Shown: piece after piece, positions 42,198-51,402 of the stretch
Position numbering within the stretch: the stretch's first letter is position 1
Layout of the letters: each line of letters begins with the position of its first letter
DNA from: Cryobacterium algoricola
GTDB lineage: Bacteria > Actinomycetota > Actinomycetes > Actinomycetales > Microbacteriaceae
Direction of reading: 5' to 3'
NCBI RefSeq assembly: GCF_004402485.1
Contig: NZ_SOFG01000007.1
Span: 51,682-115,681, forward strand
Length of the DNA stretch: 64,000 nucleotides
Program-made: the position numbers and the translations under genes
The notes under the pieces: model-generated
Told to the model about the DNA's origin: nothing
Seen by the model: only the letters and a program-made list of their open reading frames with translations
Databases searched by the model: none

Positions 42198-43196
42198 GTG
42201 ACCGATAGCACCGCCCCGCGCGACGCCCCCACTTCTGCCGCACCCGTCCCCGCGTCCGCTCCCGCCGAGCCGGCTCGCCGCGCCCTCGTTGCGCTGCAGT
42301 TCCTCGGCATGGGCGTCGTCTGGGGCTCGAGCTTCCTGTTCATGAAGGTCGCCCTCGTCGGAGTGAGCTTCGGCCAGGTCGCCTGGTCGCGCCTCGTGCT
42401 CGGCGGCCTCACCCTCGGCCTGATCGTGCTCATCACGCGGCCCCGGGTGAACGGCGGCCCCGTGCTGCCGCGCGAAGCGGTCGTGTGGCTGCACTTCCTC
42501 GTGATCGCGGTGAGCGGATGCGTCGTGCCGCACCTCCTCTTCGCGTGGGCCGAGCAGTACGTGTCCTCGAGTCTCGCGAGCATCTACAACGCCGTGACGC
42601 CGATCATGACGGCCCTGATGGCGACCCTTGCCTTCCGGGTCGAACGGCTCGGGCGCGGGCAGGTGCTCGGGGTCGTCGTCGGGATCGCCGGCGTGCTCGT
42701 GATCATCGGGCCGTGGCGGTACGCGGCGCTCACCGGGGACCTCTGGGGCCAGCTCGCCTGCCTCGGCGCGGCCGTCTGTTACGGCTTCACGTTCGGCTAC
42801 ACCCGCCGGTTCCTGAGCGGGCGGCCGATCGCGGGGGCGACGTTCGCGTTCCTCAACATCGGGCTCGGCGGGGCGATCATGCTGCTGCTCACCCCGGTGC
42901 TGGCCTGGCACCCGGTGTCGCTCAGCCCGGCGATCGTCCTGAGCCTGCTCACCCTCGGCGCCCTCGGCACCGGGCTCGCCTACATCTGGAACATCAACGT
43001 GCTCCGCGCCTGGGGGCCCACGAATGCGTCGACGGTCACCTACGTGACGCCCGTCGTCGGGGTCGCCCTCGGGGTGCTGCTGCTGGGCGAGAGCCTCTCC
43101 TGGAACGAGCCGCTCGGCGCACTGCTCGTGCTGCTCGGCATCCTGCTCGCCCAGAAGCGCATCCGCTTGCGCCTGCCGCACCGCGTCCTCGCCTGA
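42198..43196 (+). CDS. EamA/DMT-family transporter
   Basis: A 332-residue membrane protein with ten hydrophobic segments in two EamA halves; the first opens FLGMGVVWGSSFLFMKVAL and the second contains GQLACLGAAVCYGFTFGYTRRFL, ending LLGESLSWNEPLGALLVLLGI. Such carriers export amino acids, metabolites or drugs; the substrate is not evident. The GTG at 42198 is chosen because TACAGT (42186-42191) ends six bases before it. Confidence 0.9.
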   Translation: MTDSTAPRDAPTSAAPVPASAPAEPARRALVALQFLGMGVVWGSSFLFMKVALVGVSFGQVAWSRLVLGGLTLGLIVLITRPRVNGGPVLPREAVVWLHFLVIAVSGCVVPHLLFAWAEQYVSSSLASIYNAVTPIMTALMATLAFRVERLGRGQVLGVVVGIAGVLVIIGPWRYAALTGDLWGQLACLGAAVCYGFTFGYTRRFLSGRPIAGATFAFLNIGLGGAIMLLLTPVLAWHPVSLSPAIVLSLLTLGALGTGLAYIWNINVLRAWGPTNASTVTYVTPVVGVALGVLLLGESLSWNEPLGALLVLLGILLAQKRIRLRLPHRVLA

Positions 43197-43296
43197 TCCG
43201 AAACGAGGCCCGCGGCCAGGCCGACTCGTCAGGCCTCGCGGCGCAGTCTCGCTCACCGAGGCCCGGCCGGCTGAGTGCCGTATCCGCTCTCTCCGG

Positions 43297-43355
43297 CGCG
43301 ATCGGGCGAATCGTGGGTGCGTTCCGGGAGTCAGAACGATTCACCCGCTTTCGCG
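43297..43355. repeat. Family A palindromic repeat, degenerate copy 4
   Basis: The right arm ACGATTCACCCGCTTTCGCG (43336-43355) is intact; the left arm (from 43297) has drifted to GCGATCGGGCGAATCGT. It lies just upstream of the chorismate mutase promoter. Confidence 0.7.
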
Positions 43356-43382
43356 GAAGGGCGCGCACGGTATCGTCGAACC

Positions 43383-43931
43383 ATGGCCGAACACGAGGAG
43401 TTGCCCGCCGGCGCGGGGCAGGATGCGATCGACGAATTGACGGGCATCCGTCAGAGCATCGACAACATCGATGCCGCCCTCATCCACATGCTCGCTGAGC
43501 GCTTCAAGTTCACCCAGCAGGTCGGACGCCTCAAAGCGAAGCACGGTCTCCCGCCCGCAGACCCCGCGCGGGAGCTGCAGCAGATCCAGCGGCTGCGCGC
43601 GCTCGCCGAAGAGGCCAGGCTCGACCCGGGCTTCGCCGAGAAGTTCCTCAACTTCATCGTCGCCGAGGTCATCCACCACCACGTGCGGCTCGCCGGCGGC
43701 CAGGCCGCCTCGGGCGACGAGCAGGGGCCCGGCGCCGCGATCGGGGTCGAGCCCGATTCGGCGATCGGCGCCCCGGCACCCGCGACCGGCGTCGTCGCCG
43801 ACTCCGCGATCGGCGCCCCAGCTCCGGCAGCGCAGGCGTCTGCAACGACCGCGCCTACGGCCCCGGCTCCCGCAGCCTCGGCGCCTACGACCTCGGCGCC
43901 TACGGCCCCGGCGTCCGACCCCGCATCGTGA
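43383..43931 (+). CDS. Chorismate mutase (AroQ type) with disordered C-terminal tail
   Basis: Rearranges chorismate to prephenate for Phe/Tyr synthesis. Residues about 18-105 are the helical AroQ domain: LTGIRQSIDNIDAALIHMLAERFKF, GRLKAKHGLPPADPARE and FLNFIVAEVIHHHVRL, with the expected Arg, Lys and Glu positions. The remaining 75 residues are Ala/Pro/Thr-rich repeats without predicted fold, absent from typical 90-110-residue enzymes. TATCGT (43371-43376) lies six bases before the ATG, suggesting a leaderless mRNA. The stop overlaps the next GTG by four bases. Confidence 0.88.
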   Translation: MAEHEELPAGAGQDAIDELTGIRQSIDNIDAALIHMLAERFKFTQQVGRLKAKHGLPPADPARELQQIQRLRALAEEARLDPGFAEKFLNFIVAEVIHHHVRLAGGQAASGDEQGPGAAIGVEPDSAIGAPAPATGVVADSAIGAPAPAAQASATTAPTAPAPAASAPTTSAPTAPASDPAS

Positions 43932-44860
43932 GCTGGGACCCGCACCACCTCCCCTCCCAGTCCGGCAAGACCTTCGTCGTCACCGGCGCCAACGCCGGCC
44001 TCGGCTACTTCACAAGCGAACAGCTGGCCGCGACCGGAGCGCACGTCGTGCTCGCCTGCCGCAATCCGGTGAGAGCGGATGCCGCACTCGCGGCCATCCG
44101 CGGACGGGTGCCCGGGGCATCCGTGTCGGCGATCACGCTCGACGTCGCCGACGCCGACAGCGTGCGCGCCGCGGCCGCCCTCCTGCTCGAGCTGCCCCGG
44201 CTCGACGGGCTCGTGCTCAACGCGGGCATCGTGCACCCGCCGCGGAAGCGGGAGGTGAGCGCGGCCGGTAACGAGATCGTCCTCGAGACGAACTATCTCG
44301 GGCACTTTCACCTCACCGCGCTCACGCTGCCGGCCCTGCTGCGCACGCCCGGCAGCCGGGTCGTCGCGCTCGGGTCGCTCGCGACGCGGCTCGTCGTCTC
44401 GCGCCTGGACAACCTGCAGCTCGCGACGGGGTACAGCGGCTGGGTCGCCTACGCGCAGTCGAAGATCGCGATGCAGGTGTTCGGCTTCGAGCTCGACCGG
44501 CGGCTCCGGCTCGCGGGACTCGGCGGACCTGACGGAGTGCAGAGCCTTGTTGCGCACCCCGGTTACTCGGTGTCTGGGCTGACGCCGGGCATCCGTGGGG
44601 TCAATGAGCCCAGCCGGCCGCAGCGGTTCGCCGACAACCTGCAGGGCCTGATCGGCGCCCAGGGCAAGGACCACGGCGCCTGGCCGAGCGTGCGCGCCGC
44701 CCTCGACACGGATGCCCGTGGCGGCGAATACTACGGCCCCCGCTACCTGACCCGCGGCGTGCCCACTCGCCAGCAACCCACCAACACGAGCCTCGACCCC
44801 TTGGTTGCGGCGAACCTCTGGTCCCGCACCGAGCGACTCACTCTCCCCTTCCCCCTGTAA
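43928..44860 (+). CDS. Short-chain dehydrogenase/reductase
   Basis: A 310-residue NAD(P)-dependent oxidoreductase with Rossmann motif TGANAGLG (about residues 19-26), LNAGIV after strand 4, a Ser in ALGSLA, and the catalytic Tyr/Lys in AYAQSKIA. It resembles the retinol-dehydrogenase/protochlorophyllide-reductase-like SDR group; the substrate is unknown. Coupled to chorismate mutase by a GTGA overlap. Confidence 0.88.
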   Translation: MSWDPHHLPSQSGKTFVVTGANAGLGYFTSEQLAATGAHVVLACRNPVRADAALAAIRGRVPGASVSAITLDVADADSVRAAAALLLELPRLDGLVLNAGIVHPPRKREVSAAGNEIVLETNYLGHFHLTALTLPALLRTPGSRVVALGSLATRLVVSRLDNLQLATGYSGWVAYAQSKIAMQVFGFELDRRLRLAGLGGPDGVQSLVAHPGYSVSGLTPGIRGVNEPSRPQRFADNLQGLIGAQGKDHGAWPSVRAALDTDARGGEYYGPRYLTRGVPTRQQPTNTSLDPLVAANLWSRTERLTLPFPL

Positions 44861-44917
44861 CCCGAGCGCCCCGAGCCGCTCGGCCCACCGCTCCCGCCCA
44901 AACCCGCCCAAACCCGC

Positions 44918-44978
44918 CGCGAGAGTACGAATTGTGCCCCTTCGACGCTGGCGAAGGGGCCATTTCTCCGCTCTCGCG
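44918..44978. repeat. Family B palindromic repeat, copy 3
   Basis: Arms from CGCGAGAGTACGAATTGTGC (44918 on) to 44944, and 44952-44978, with the inner CCCCTTCG/CGAAGGGG block paired. First of two neighbouring copies in a convergent gap. Confidence 0.85.
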
Positions 44979-45002
44979 AACCCGACTGGGCGGCACCCCG
45001 TT

Positions 45003-45062
45003 GCGAGAGTACGAATTGTGCCCTCATATCGCGCACCAAGGGGCAATTTCTCCGCTCTCGCG
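45003..45062. repeat. Family B palindromic repeat, copy 4
   Basis: Arms 45003-45023 and 45041-45062. It shares both outer arms with copy 3, including the same TTTCTCCGCTCTCGCG mismatch pattern on the right, but has a different centre. Confidence 0.83.
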
Positions 45063-45131
45063 GGAAGAGTGAGGGGTGAGGGGTGAAGGATGCCGGGGGC
45101 TGGGTCGACGCGAACGCGACGGTTGGATGGG

Positions 45132-46046
45132 TCAGGGGCGCCAGCCGCGGTCCCGAAGGGCGGTGTCGACCTTGCGCACGGCCGAGGCACTCTTGAGTCG
45201 AATATGGGTCTTGTTCAAGCGAACCACCCGCCAATCGGCTTCCATGATCGCATCGAGTCGGTCGATGTCCCAGTGATACTGCTCTTCGTCCGTTCGATGC
45301 TGCTCGCCGTCGTACTCAACGAGCACTCGATACTCCCGGTAGACGAGATCACCCGTCGCAATCTTCCGTCCCGTCCTATCCGTCAGGGGAGCGTTCACTT
45401 CCGGCTCGGGTAGGCCGGCCCGCACCAGGAGTAGCCGGATCTCGGTTTCCCGTGGTGAGAGCACGCCGGGGCGGACCCACTCGAGCGCTTCTCTGAGCCG
45501 CCGTGCACCGCGCTTACCTGCGTGGCGCGCCACGCCGGTGCGCAGCTCGGCCATAGTCGCCAGCGGCCGCTTCCCTCCGACCAGGGCGTCTCCCATCACT
45601 ATGAGTTCATCCAGGCTGAGCACGGCAGCGAGCTGGCGCCAGACATCGACCGGTGCGGCCACGCGATAACCGCCGATATCGACCAGGCGTACAGTGCCAG
45701 GTCGAGCGTGATGTGCGACGGTCCCTCTCACTCTCTGTCGTTCCGCCGGGTCGTCGACGCAGACATGAATCACGCCGGACGACGCGAACCTCCGGGGGAG
45801 GGGAAGACCGTGCAGGTGCGCTGCCGTGACGTGACTGAAGAACTGGGCCGTCGACATCCGCTCGGAGTATGCCGCTATGAGCGTCGCGATCGTTGCTGGG
45901 CCTACTCGTGGTGAGCGGATGCCGTGAAACGGCTGCTCAAGGTCCACGCCCCTCATCCGCTTCCGCGATACGCCCTCGTGGCGTCCACGGCGGGTGGTGA
46001 AGTGTCGGCCACGCAACGTGGGCGGAAGCTCGCGACGTCGTTTCAT
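45132..46046 (-). CDS. DUF559-type endonuclease-fold protein
   Basis: A 304-residue protein. The C-terminal third has the PD-(D/E)XK-like pattern of DUF559 proteins: SPRETEIRLLLVRAGLPEPEVN, GDLVYREYRVLVEYDGEQH with likely catalytic Asp/Glu, and RLDAIMEADWRVVRLNKTH. The N-terminal part (FSHVTAAHLHGLPLP, then VDIGGYRVAAPVDVWRQLA) resembles AbiEi-like antitoxin proteins. Such genes are common and multicopy in Micrococcales; their role is unknown, and no toxin partner is visible next to it. Start is the ATG at 46046, moderately certain. Confidence 0.78.
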   Translation of the reverse strand: MKRRRELPPTLRGRHFTTRRGRHEGVSRKRMRGVDLEQPFHGIRSPRVGPATIATLIAAYSERMSTAQFFSHVTAAHLHGLPLPRRFASSGVIHVCVDDPAERQRVRGTVAHHARPGTVRLVDIGGYRVAAPVDVWRQLAAVLSLDELIVMGDALVGGKRPLATMAELRTGVARHAGKRGARRLREALEWVRPGVLSPRETEIRLLLVRAGLPEPEVNAPLTDRTGRKIATGDLVYREYRVLVEYDGEQHRTDEEQYHWDIDRLDAIMEADWRVVRLNKTHIRLKSASAVRKVDTALRDRGWRP

Positions 46047-46110
46047 CCCCCGATGATGCCGATTCCCACGAACGAACGAGCGTTCTATCCACAGCCCGTC
46101 GGTCAGGGAC

Positions 46111-46171
46111 CGCGAGAGTACGAAAAAGGCCCCTTCGGATGTCGTGAAGGGGCCATTTTCGTACTCTCGCG
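46111..46171. repeat. Family B palindromic repeat, copy 5
   Basis: 26-bp arms (46111-46136 and 46146-46171) with few mismatches: CGCGAGAGTACGAAAAAGGC on the left, its complement on the right, and inner GGCCCCTTC/GAAGGGGCC. It lies upstream of the DUF559 gene and downstream of purL. Confidence 0.86.
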
Positions 46172-46220
46172 AACCACACGCCCGTTCTGGGGGCGAGCGG
46201 CGGGAGCTCGGGGGAGGGCG

Positions 46221-48527
46221 CTAGGCGAAGTGGGCGGGGAGGGTGGCGGTGTGGCGGGAGCGGAGGTCGGCTAGGGAGATCGTGAAGACGTCCTGCACCT
46301 CAAGAGCCGCGAGGGTGTTGTCGGTGACGCCGATGCGGAGAACCGGGTAGTTGCGGCCCTCGCAGAGGCCGAGGAACTTCACGTCGTCCTCGCGCGGCAC
46401 CGAGACGATGACGCGGCCGGCCGACTCCGAGAACAGGGCGACGGATGCGTCGATCCCGTCCCGCTCGCAGATGTCGCCGAGCCACACGCGGGCTCCGACC
46501 CCGAACCGGAGCACGGCCTCGGCCAGGGTCTGCGCGAGCCCGCCGGAGGACAGGTCGTGCGCGCTGTCGACGAGCGCCTCGATCGACGCCGCGTGGAGCA
46601 GCCCGGCGAGGCGGGCCTCCCCGGCGAGGTCGACGACCGGCGGCAGGCCGCCGAGGTGCCCGTGCACGACATCGGCCCACGCCGAGCCGTCGAGTTCCTC
46701 GCGGGTGATGCCGAGCAGGTAAATGTTGTGGCCGTCGTCCTGCCAGCCGCTCGGCACCCGGCGGGCGACGTCGTCGATCACGCCGAGCACGGCGACGACG
46801 GGCGTCGGGTAGATCGGCTGGTCGCCGGTCTGGTTGTAGAACGACACGTTGCCGCCGGTGACGGGGATCTCGAGCTCGAGGCATCCGTCGGCGAGGGCCG
46901 TGACGGCGCGTTCGAACTGCCACATCACCTCGGGGTTTTCCGGTGAGCCGAAGTTGAGGCAGTCGCTGATGCCGACGGGCACCGCGCCGGTCGCGGCGAC
47001 GTTGCGGTACGCCTCGGCGAGGGCGAGCTGGGCGCCGCGATACGGGTCGAGCTGGCAGTAACGGCCGTTGGCGTCGGTCGCGATGACGAAGCCGAGGCCC
47101 GACTCCTCGTCGATGCGGATCATGCCGGCGTCGTCGGGGAAGGAGAGCGCGGTGTTTCCGAGCACGTAACGGTCGTACTGGTCGGTGATCCAGCTCGGGT
47201 CTGCGAGGTTGGGCGAGCCCAGCAGGGAGAGGAACTGCGCGCGCAAGTCGGCGGCATCCGTCGAGCGGGTCAGAGCAGAGGCCGAGTCGGCCTGGAGCGC
47301 GTCGATCCAGGTCGGGTACGCGACCGGGCGGTCGTAGACCGGGCCATCAATCGCGACCGTGCGCGGGTCGACGTTGACGATCTCTTCGCCGTTCCAGTCG
47401 ATCACGAGCCGTCCGGTGTCGGTGACCTCGCCGAGCACGCTCGTCTCGACGTCCCACTTCCGGGTCATCGCGAGGAAGCCCTCGAGCTTCTCCGGGGTGA
47501 CGACCGCCATCATCCGCTCCTGGCTCTCGCTCATCAGGATCTCCTCGGCGGTGAGCGTCGGGTCGCGCAGCAGCACCTTCTCGAGCTGGATGTACATGCC
47601 GCCGTCGCCGTTCGAGGCGAGCTCCGAGGTGGCGCAGCTGATGCCGGCCGCGCCGAGGTCCTGGATGCCCTCGACGAGCTTGTCGCGGAACAGCTCGAGG
47701 CAGCACTCGATGAGCACCTTCTCGGCGAAGGGGTCGCCGACCTGCACCGCGGGGCGCTTGGTCGGGCCGTCGGCGCTGAAGGTGTCCGAGGCGAGAATGG
47801 ATGCCCCGCCGATGCCGTCTCCGCCGGTGCGGGCCCCGAAGAGCACGACCTTGTTGCCCACGCCGCGGGCGTTGGCGAGGTGCAGGTCCTCGTGCCGGAG
47901 CACGCCGACCGAGAGCGCGTTGACGAGCGGGTTGCCCTGGTAGACCGAGTCGAACCAGGTCTCGCCGCCGATGTTCGGCAGGCCGAGGCAGTTGCCGTAG
48001 AAGGAGATGCCGGAGACGACGCCGTGCACGACGCGCGCGGTGTCCGGGTCGTCGATGCGGCCGAAGCGGAGGGCGTCCATCACGGCGACCGGGCGGGCGC
48101 CCATCGAGATGATGTCGCGCACGATGCCGCCGACGCCGGTCGCGGCGCCCTGGAACGGCTCGATGTAGGAGGGGTGGTTGTGGGATTCGATCTTGAAGGT
48201 GACGGCCCAGCCTTCACCGACGTCGAGCACGCCCGCGTTCTCGCCCATGCCGACCATGAGGTTCTTCTTCATGGCGGGGGAGACCTTGTCGCCGAACTGG
48301 CGCAGGTACTTCTTCGAGCTCTTGTACGAGCAGTGCTCGCTCCACATCACCGAGTACATCGCGAGCTCGCCGCTCGTGGGCCGGCGGCCGAGGATGGTGC
48401 GGATCTCCTGGTACTCGCCCGCGGTCAGCCCGAGGGCTCCGAAGGGCTGGTCCTTGTCCGGGGTGGCGATCGCGTTCTCGACGGTGTCGGCGATGCCGCG
48501 GGAGTGGGTGTTTGAGGCAGCGGTCAC
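46221..48527 (-). CDS. purL: Phosphoribosylformylglycinamidine synthase subunit PurL
   Basis: ATP-dependent amidation of FGAR to FGAM, using ammonia from PurQ with PurS as assembly factor. The 768-residue protein is the small PurL type: [13 protein letters not shown] near residue 70, [30 protein letters not shown], a second AIR-synthase-like half with [13 protein letters not shown] and [10 protein letters not shown], and the terminal [10 protein letters not shown]. The GTG at 48527 gives normal length. purQ and purS are on the same strand, 4 kb away, with unrelated plus-strand genes in between. Confidence 0.97.
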   Translation of the reverse strand: MTAASNTHSRGIADTVENAIATPDKDQPFGALGLTAGEYQEIRTILGRRPTSGELAMYSVMWSEHCSYKSSKKYLRQFGDKVSPAMKKNLMVGMGENAGVLDVGEGWAVTFKIESHNHPSYIEPFQGAATGVGGIVRDIISMGARPVAVMDALRFGRIDDPDTARVVHGVVSGISFYGNCLGLPNIGGETWFDSVYQGNPLVNALSVGVLRHEDLHLANARGVGNKVVLFGARTGGDGIGGASILASDTFSADGPTKRPAVQVGDPFAEKVLIECCLELFRDKLVEGIQDLGAAGISCATSELASNGDGGMYIQLEKVLLRDPTLTAEEILMSESQERMMAVVTPEKLEGFLAMTRKWDVETSVLGEVTDTGRLVIDWNGEEIVNVDPRTVAIDGPVYDRPVAYPTWIDALQADSASALTRSTDAADLRAQFLSLLGSPNLADPSWITDQYDRYVLGNTALSFPDDAGMIRIDEESGLGFVIATDANGRYCQLDPYRGAQLALAEAYRNVAATGAVPVGISDCLNFGSPENPEVMWQFERAVTALADGCLELEIPVTGGNVSFYNQTGDQPIYPTPVVAVLGVIDDVARRVPSGWQDDGHNIYLLGITREELDGSAWADVVHGHLGGLPPVVDLAGEARLAGLLHAASIEALVDSAHDLSSGGLAQTLAEAVLRFGVGARVWLGDICERDGIDASVALFSESAGRVIVSVPREDDVKFLGLCEGRNYPVLRIGVTDNTLAALEVQDVFTISLADLRSRHTATLPAHFA

Positions 48528-48613
48528 GAGCGGTGTACTCCCAGAGTCAACGGATGCTTAGCGCGGCCCAGTCTACCGGTTGCCTTCCTAGAGGGCCGTG
48601 GCCCCTCGGAACG

Positions 48614-48671
48614 GTTGCCGCTGCGGACAACTGTGACCGGCGCACCGGCCACAGGTGTCCGCACGGGCAAC
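48614..48671. repeat. Long palindrome in the purL divergent region (family F)
   Basis: 27-bp arms (48614-48640 and 48645-48671, left arm beginning GTTGCCGCTGCGGACAACTG) that pair at 23 positions around CGCA. Single copy here, in the divergent gap between purL and the YCII gene. Confidence 0.75.
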
Positions 48672-48785
48672 AGATGCCGCGAATTCGGCCCGCGGTGTCC
48701 TTTCGGGAGCGCCCCGTTCGTTCCTAGAGTAGATCCCACCATTCCCGATGGGTCATTCGCTGAAATCCCCGATGAAGGAGTCACC

Positions 48786-49136
48786 ATGCCCAGCTATGTT
48801 GCCCTGACCTACACCCGCGACGTCGACTGGACCGCCCCGGAGCAGGCGGCAGAGATGCAGGAGTACCGCGAGTTCGGCCGCGACGCCGAGGCCGTCATCC
48901 GCGGCGGTGCCGCGCTCTACCCGACCCAGACCGCGACGACCGTGCGGGTCACCGGAGGCAAGGGCGGCGACATCGTCGTCGGCGACGGCCCGTACGCCGA
49001 GACCAAGGAAGCCCTCACCGGCTTCTACCTGCTCGAATGCGACAGCCTCGACGAGGCGATCCGGCACGCGGCCGCGATCCCCGCCGCCTGGAACGGCGTC
49101 GTCGAGGTGCGTCCGACGGTGCCGACCCTGATGTGA
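48786..49136 (+). CDS. YCII/DGPF-domain protein
   Basis: A 116-residue protein of the YCII-like fold with the hallmark VGDGPYAETKEALTGFYLLEC; enzymatic roles in this family are mostly unproven. The ATG at 48786 follows AAGGAG. It overlaps the sigma-factor gene by one base (TGATG); DGPF proteins are typical partners of ECF42-type sigma factors, so the pair is probably a functional unit. Confidence 0.88.
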   Translation: MPSYVALTYTRDVDWTAPEQAAEMQEYREFGRDAEAVIRGGAALYPTQTATTVRVTGGKGGDIVVGDGPYAETKEALTGFYLLECDSLDEAIRHAAAIPAAWNGVVEVRPTVPTLM

Positions 49137-50524
49137 TGACCGCGACGGATGCCGGTGGCGGGATCCCTGAGGTGTCGCGAATCGACGTTCCCGCCGGCGA
49201 TGAACCTCGATCTGCGCCATCTCACGGGACTATCCGGAGCGCGGCAGTCGCGGTAGTCGCGGCCGGCACCGACCCCGGCGGCGCGCTCGCCGCGCTGCTG
49301 CGTGGCGAGCGGCGCCGGGTGCTGGCCACTGTCATCCGCCTGACCGGCGACCTGCACCTCGCCGAAGACGCCGTGCAGGACGCCGCCGTCAGCGCCCTCG
49401 AGACCTGGCGTCGGACCGGCGTGCCGCCGAATCCGCGCGCCTGGCTCACCCTCGCGGCCAAGCGGCGGGTGATCGACCTCCTCCGGCGGGAGGGCGCGCG
49501 GCCGGTCAAGGAACGGGAGGCGATCATCCTGGCCGTGCAGCGGGCACCCGACGAGACCCCGCCCGGCGTCGTCCGCGACGACCAGCTCCGGCTGATCTTC
49601 ACCTGCTGCCACCCGGCTCTCGCGCAGGAGGCCCAGGTCGCGCTCAGCCTGCACGTGCTCTGCGGGCTGAGTGTCGCAGAGGTCGCCCGGGCGCTCCTCG
49701 TCTCGGAGGCGACGATGGCCAAGCGCCTCACCCGGGCGCGGCGCAAGATAGCCGATGCCGGCATCCGCTATCGGGTTCCCGATGCCGAGGAGCTGCCCGG
49801 CAGGCTGGGCGCCGTCGCGACGACCGTGTTCCTGCTGTTCACCGAGGGCTACGCGTCCCGGTCGGCGGATGCCCCGCCTCCCGTGACCGTGCCGGCCGAG
49901 CGGGCCGGGCCGCCCGGCGCATCCGTTGCGGAGGAGGCGATCCGGCTGGGGCGGCTGCTCGTCGAGCTGATGCCGGGCGAGCCCGTGCTCGAGGGACTGC
50001 TCGCGACGATGCTGCTCCAGCACTCCCGGCTGCGCGCCCGGTTCGATCACGCCGGCGACATCGTGCTCCTGGCCGACCAGGATCGCAGCCTCTGGGACAC
50101 TGACCTTGCCGCGGAGGGCATCGAGCTCGCCGCGTCCGCGATCCGCGGCAGCAGCATCCGCCCCGAACGGTTCGCGGTCACGGCCGCGATCGCCGCCTGC
50201 CATGCCCTCGCAGCGGATGCCGCGGCGACCGACTGGAACGCGGTCCTCGCCTGGTACGACGTGCTGCTCCACCTCGACCCGAGCCCGGTCGTGCGGCTGA
50301 ACCGGGCGGCTGCCCTCGCCGAGAGCGGCGACCCGGCCGCGGCGCTCGCCGTGGTGGACCGGATCGAGGGCCTCGACGACTACTTCTGGTTCCACGCGAC
50401 CCGGGCGGAGCTGCTCCGCAGGCTGGGGCGAGACCGGGAGGCGGGCGTCGCTGCTGTCGTGGCGGCCGGGCTTACCGAGTCCGCGGCGCAGCGCCGACTG
50501 CTCGCGCGCCGGCATCCGCTCTGA
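49136..50524 (+). CDS. ECF sigma factor with TPR-like C-terminal extension (ECF42 type)
   Basis: A 462-residue sigma-70 family protein. Region 2 lies around ATVIRLTGDLHLAEDAVQDAAVSALETW (landmarks VIRLTGDLHLAEDAVQD), region 4 around LSVAEVARALLVSEATMAKRLTRAR. The long C-terminal part (LPGRLGAVATTVFLLFTEGY, then WYDVLLHLDPSPVVRLNRAAALAESGDPAAAL) is helical and TPR-like, as in ECF42 factors that lack a classical anti-sigma factor. None is encoded next to it. GTG 49133 is an alternative start. Target promoters unknown; the YCII gene is a likely target. Confidence 0.88.
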   Translation: MTATDAGGGIPEVSRIDVPAGDEPRSAPSHGTIRSAAVAVVAAGTDPGGALAALLRGERRRVLATVIRLTGDLHLAEDAVQDAAVSALETWRRTGVPPNPRAWLTLAAKRRVIDLLRREGARPVKEREAIILAVQRAPDETPPGVVRDDQLRLIFTCCHPALAQEAQVALSLHVLCGLSVAEVARALLVSEATMAKRLTRARRKIADAGIRYRVPDAEELPGRLGAVATTVFLLFTEGYASRSADAPPPVTVPAERAGPPGASVAEEAIRLGRLLVELMPGEPVLEGLLATMLLQHSRLRARFDHAGDIVLLADQDRSLWDTDLAAEGIELAASAIRGSSIRPERFAVTAAIAACHALAADAAATDWNAVLAWYDVLLHLDPSPVVRLNRAAALAESGDPAAALAVVDRIEGLDDYFWFHATRAELLRRLGRDREAGVAAVVAAGLTESAAQRRLLARRHPL

Positions 50525-50619
50525 GGCAGGCGCGAGAGCACCCACACGCCCGGCCGCAGGCATCCGCGCCGAGGCAGGCGAGAGCGCCCGAGCGCCGCAT
50601 CCGCGGGTACATTGCTGGC

Positions 50620-51375
50620 ATGGAAAGAGCATCCGTTCGCGCCCGCCACCGGGCGCTCCTCGCGGCCAGGGACTCGACGGAGCGGCTCGAGTTCTTCAGC
50701 GACGCCGTGTTCGCCATCGCGATGACGCTCCTCGTGCTCGATTTGCGCGTTCCGTCACTCGCGACAGTCCCGAGGGACGAACTCGGTCGGGCGCTTCTCG
50801 ACCAGGCGCCCAAGTTATTCGCCTACGTGCTCAGCTTCGCCGTGATCGGCCTGAACTGGTCGAGCCATTTCCGTCGGTTCCAGGTGATCGACCGGGTCGA
50901 CCGGCGGCTCGTGCAACTCGACCTGCTGCTCCTGCTCCTGGTCGCGTTCGTGCCGTTTCCCACGGCGGTGCTCAGCGAGTACGGCCCGGAGATCCTGAGC
51001 GTCGTGCTCTATGCGGCCACGGTTGCGCTGATCAACGGCGTGCAGTGCCTGATCTGGGTCCACGTCAGGAGGGCGGGCCTGCTCAGCCCCCTGGTCGATC
51101 GCGGGCTGTATCGCTACGTGCGGCGCAACATCCTGGTGCCCGGAGTCGTGTTCACGGTCTCGATCGGGATCGCCCTTCTTGGCCAGCCCCTGATCGCGAT
51201 GCTCAGCTGGCTCGCGATCTCGCCCGCATCCATCGCGCTCAGTCGGGCCAGAATCGTTCGCTCTGATGAATACGAGCCGGCCGTGCGCCCCCGGTCGCCC
51301 GCGGGCGTGACCGCCGTGCCTGGAACGCCCGCCGGGCCTGCCCCGCCAGGCACACCCGCCGCGCCGGGCCCCTGA
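50620..51375 (+). CDS. TMEM175-family potassium channel-like protein
   Basis: A 251-residue membrane protein with about six spans. The signature FFSDAVFAIAMTLLVLDLRVP (FSD at residues 26-28) is the first-helix motif of TMEM175/DUF1211 K+ channels. The last 40 residues are Pro/Ala-rich and probably disordered. TACATT (50608-50613) ends six bases before the ATG, so the transcript is probably leaderless. Confidence 0.88.
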   Translation: MERASVRARHRALLAARDSTERLEFFSDAVFAIAMTLLVLDLRVPSLATVPRDELGRALLDQAPKLFAYVLSFAVIGLNWSSHFRRFQVIDRVDRRLVQLDLLLLLLVAFVPFPTAVLSEYGPEILSVVLYAATVALINGVQCLIWVHVRRAGLLSPLVDRGLYRYVRRNILVPGVVFTVSIGIALLGQPLIAMLSWLAISPASIALSRARIVRSDEYEPAVRPRSPAGVTAVPGTPAGPAPPGTPAAPGP

Positions 51376-51402
51376 ACGGATGCACCGTGCCACGATGGAG
51401 GA

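Noticed and set aside
44918-45062. Two repeats in tandem, considered as a minimal CRISPR array
   Set aside because: The units are palindromes with paired arms and variable loops, not identical direct repeats with spacers, and no cas genes are present.
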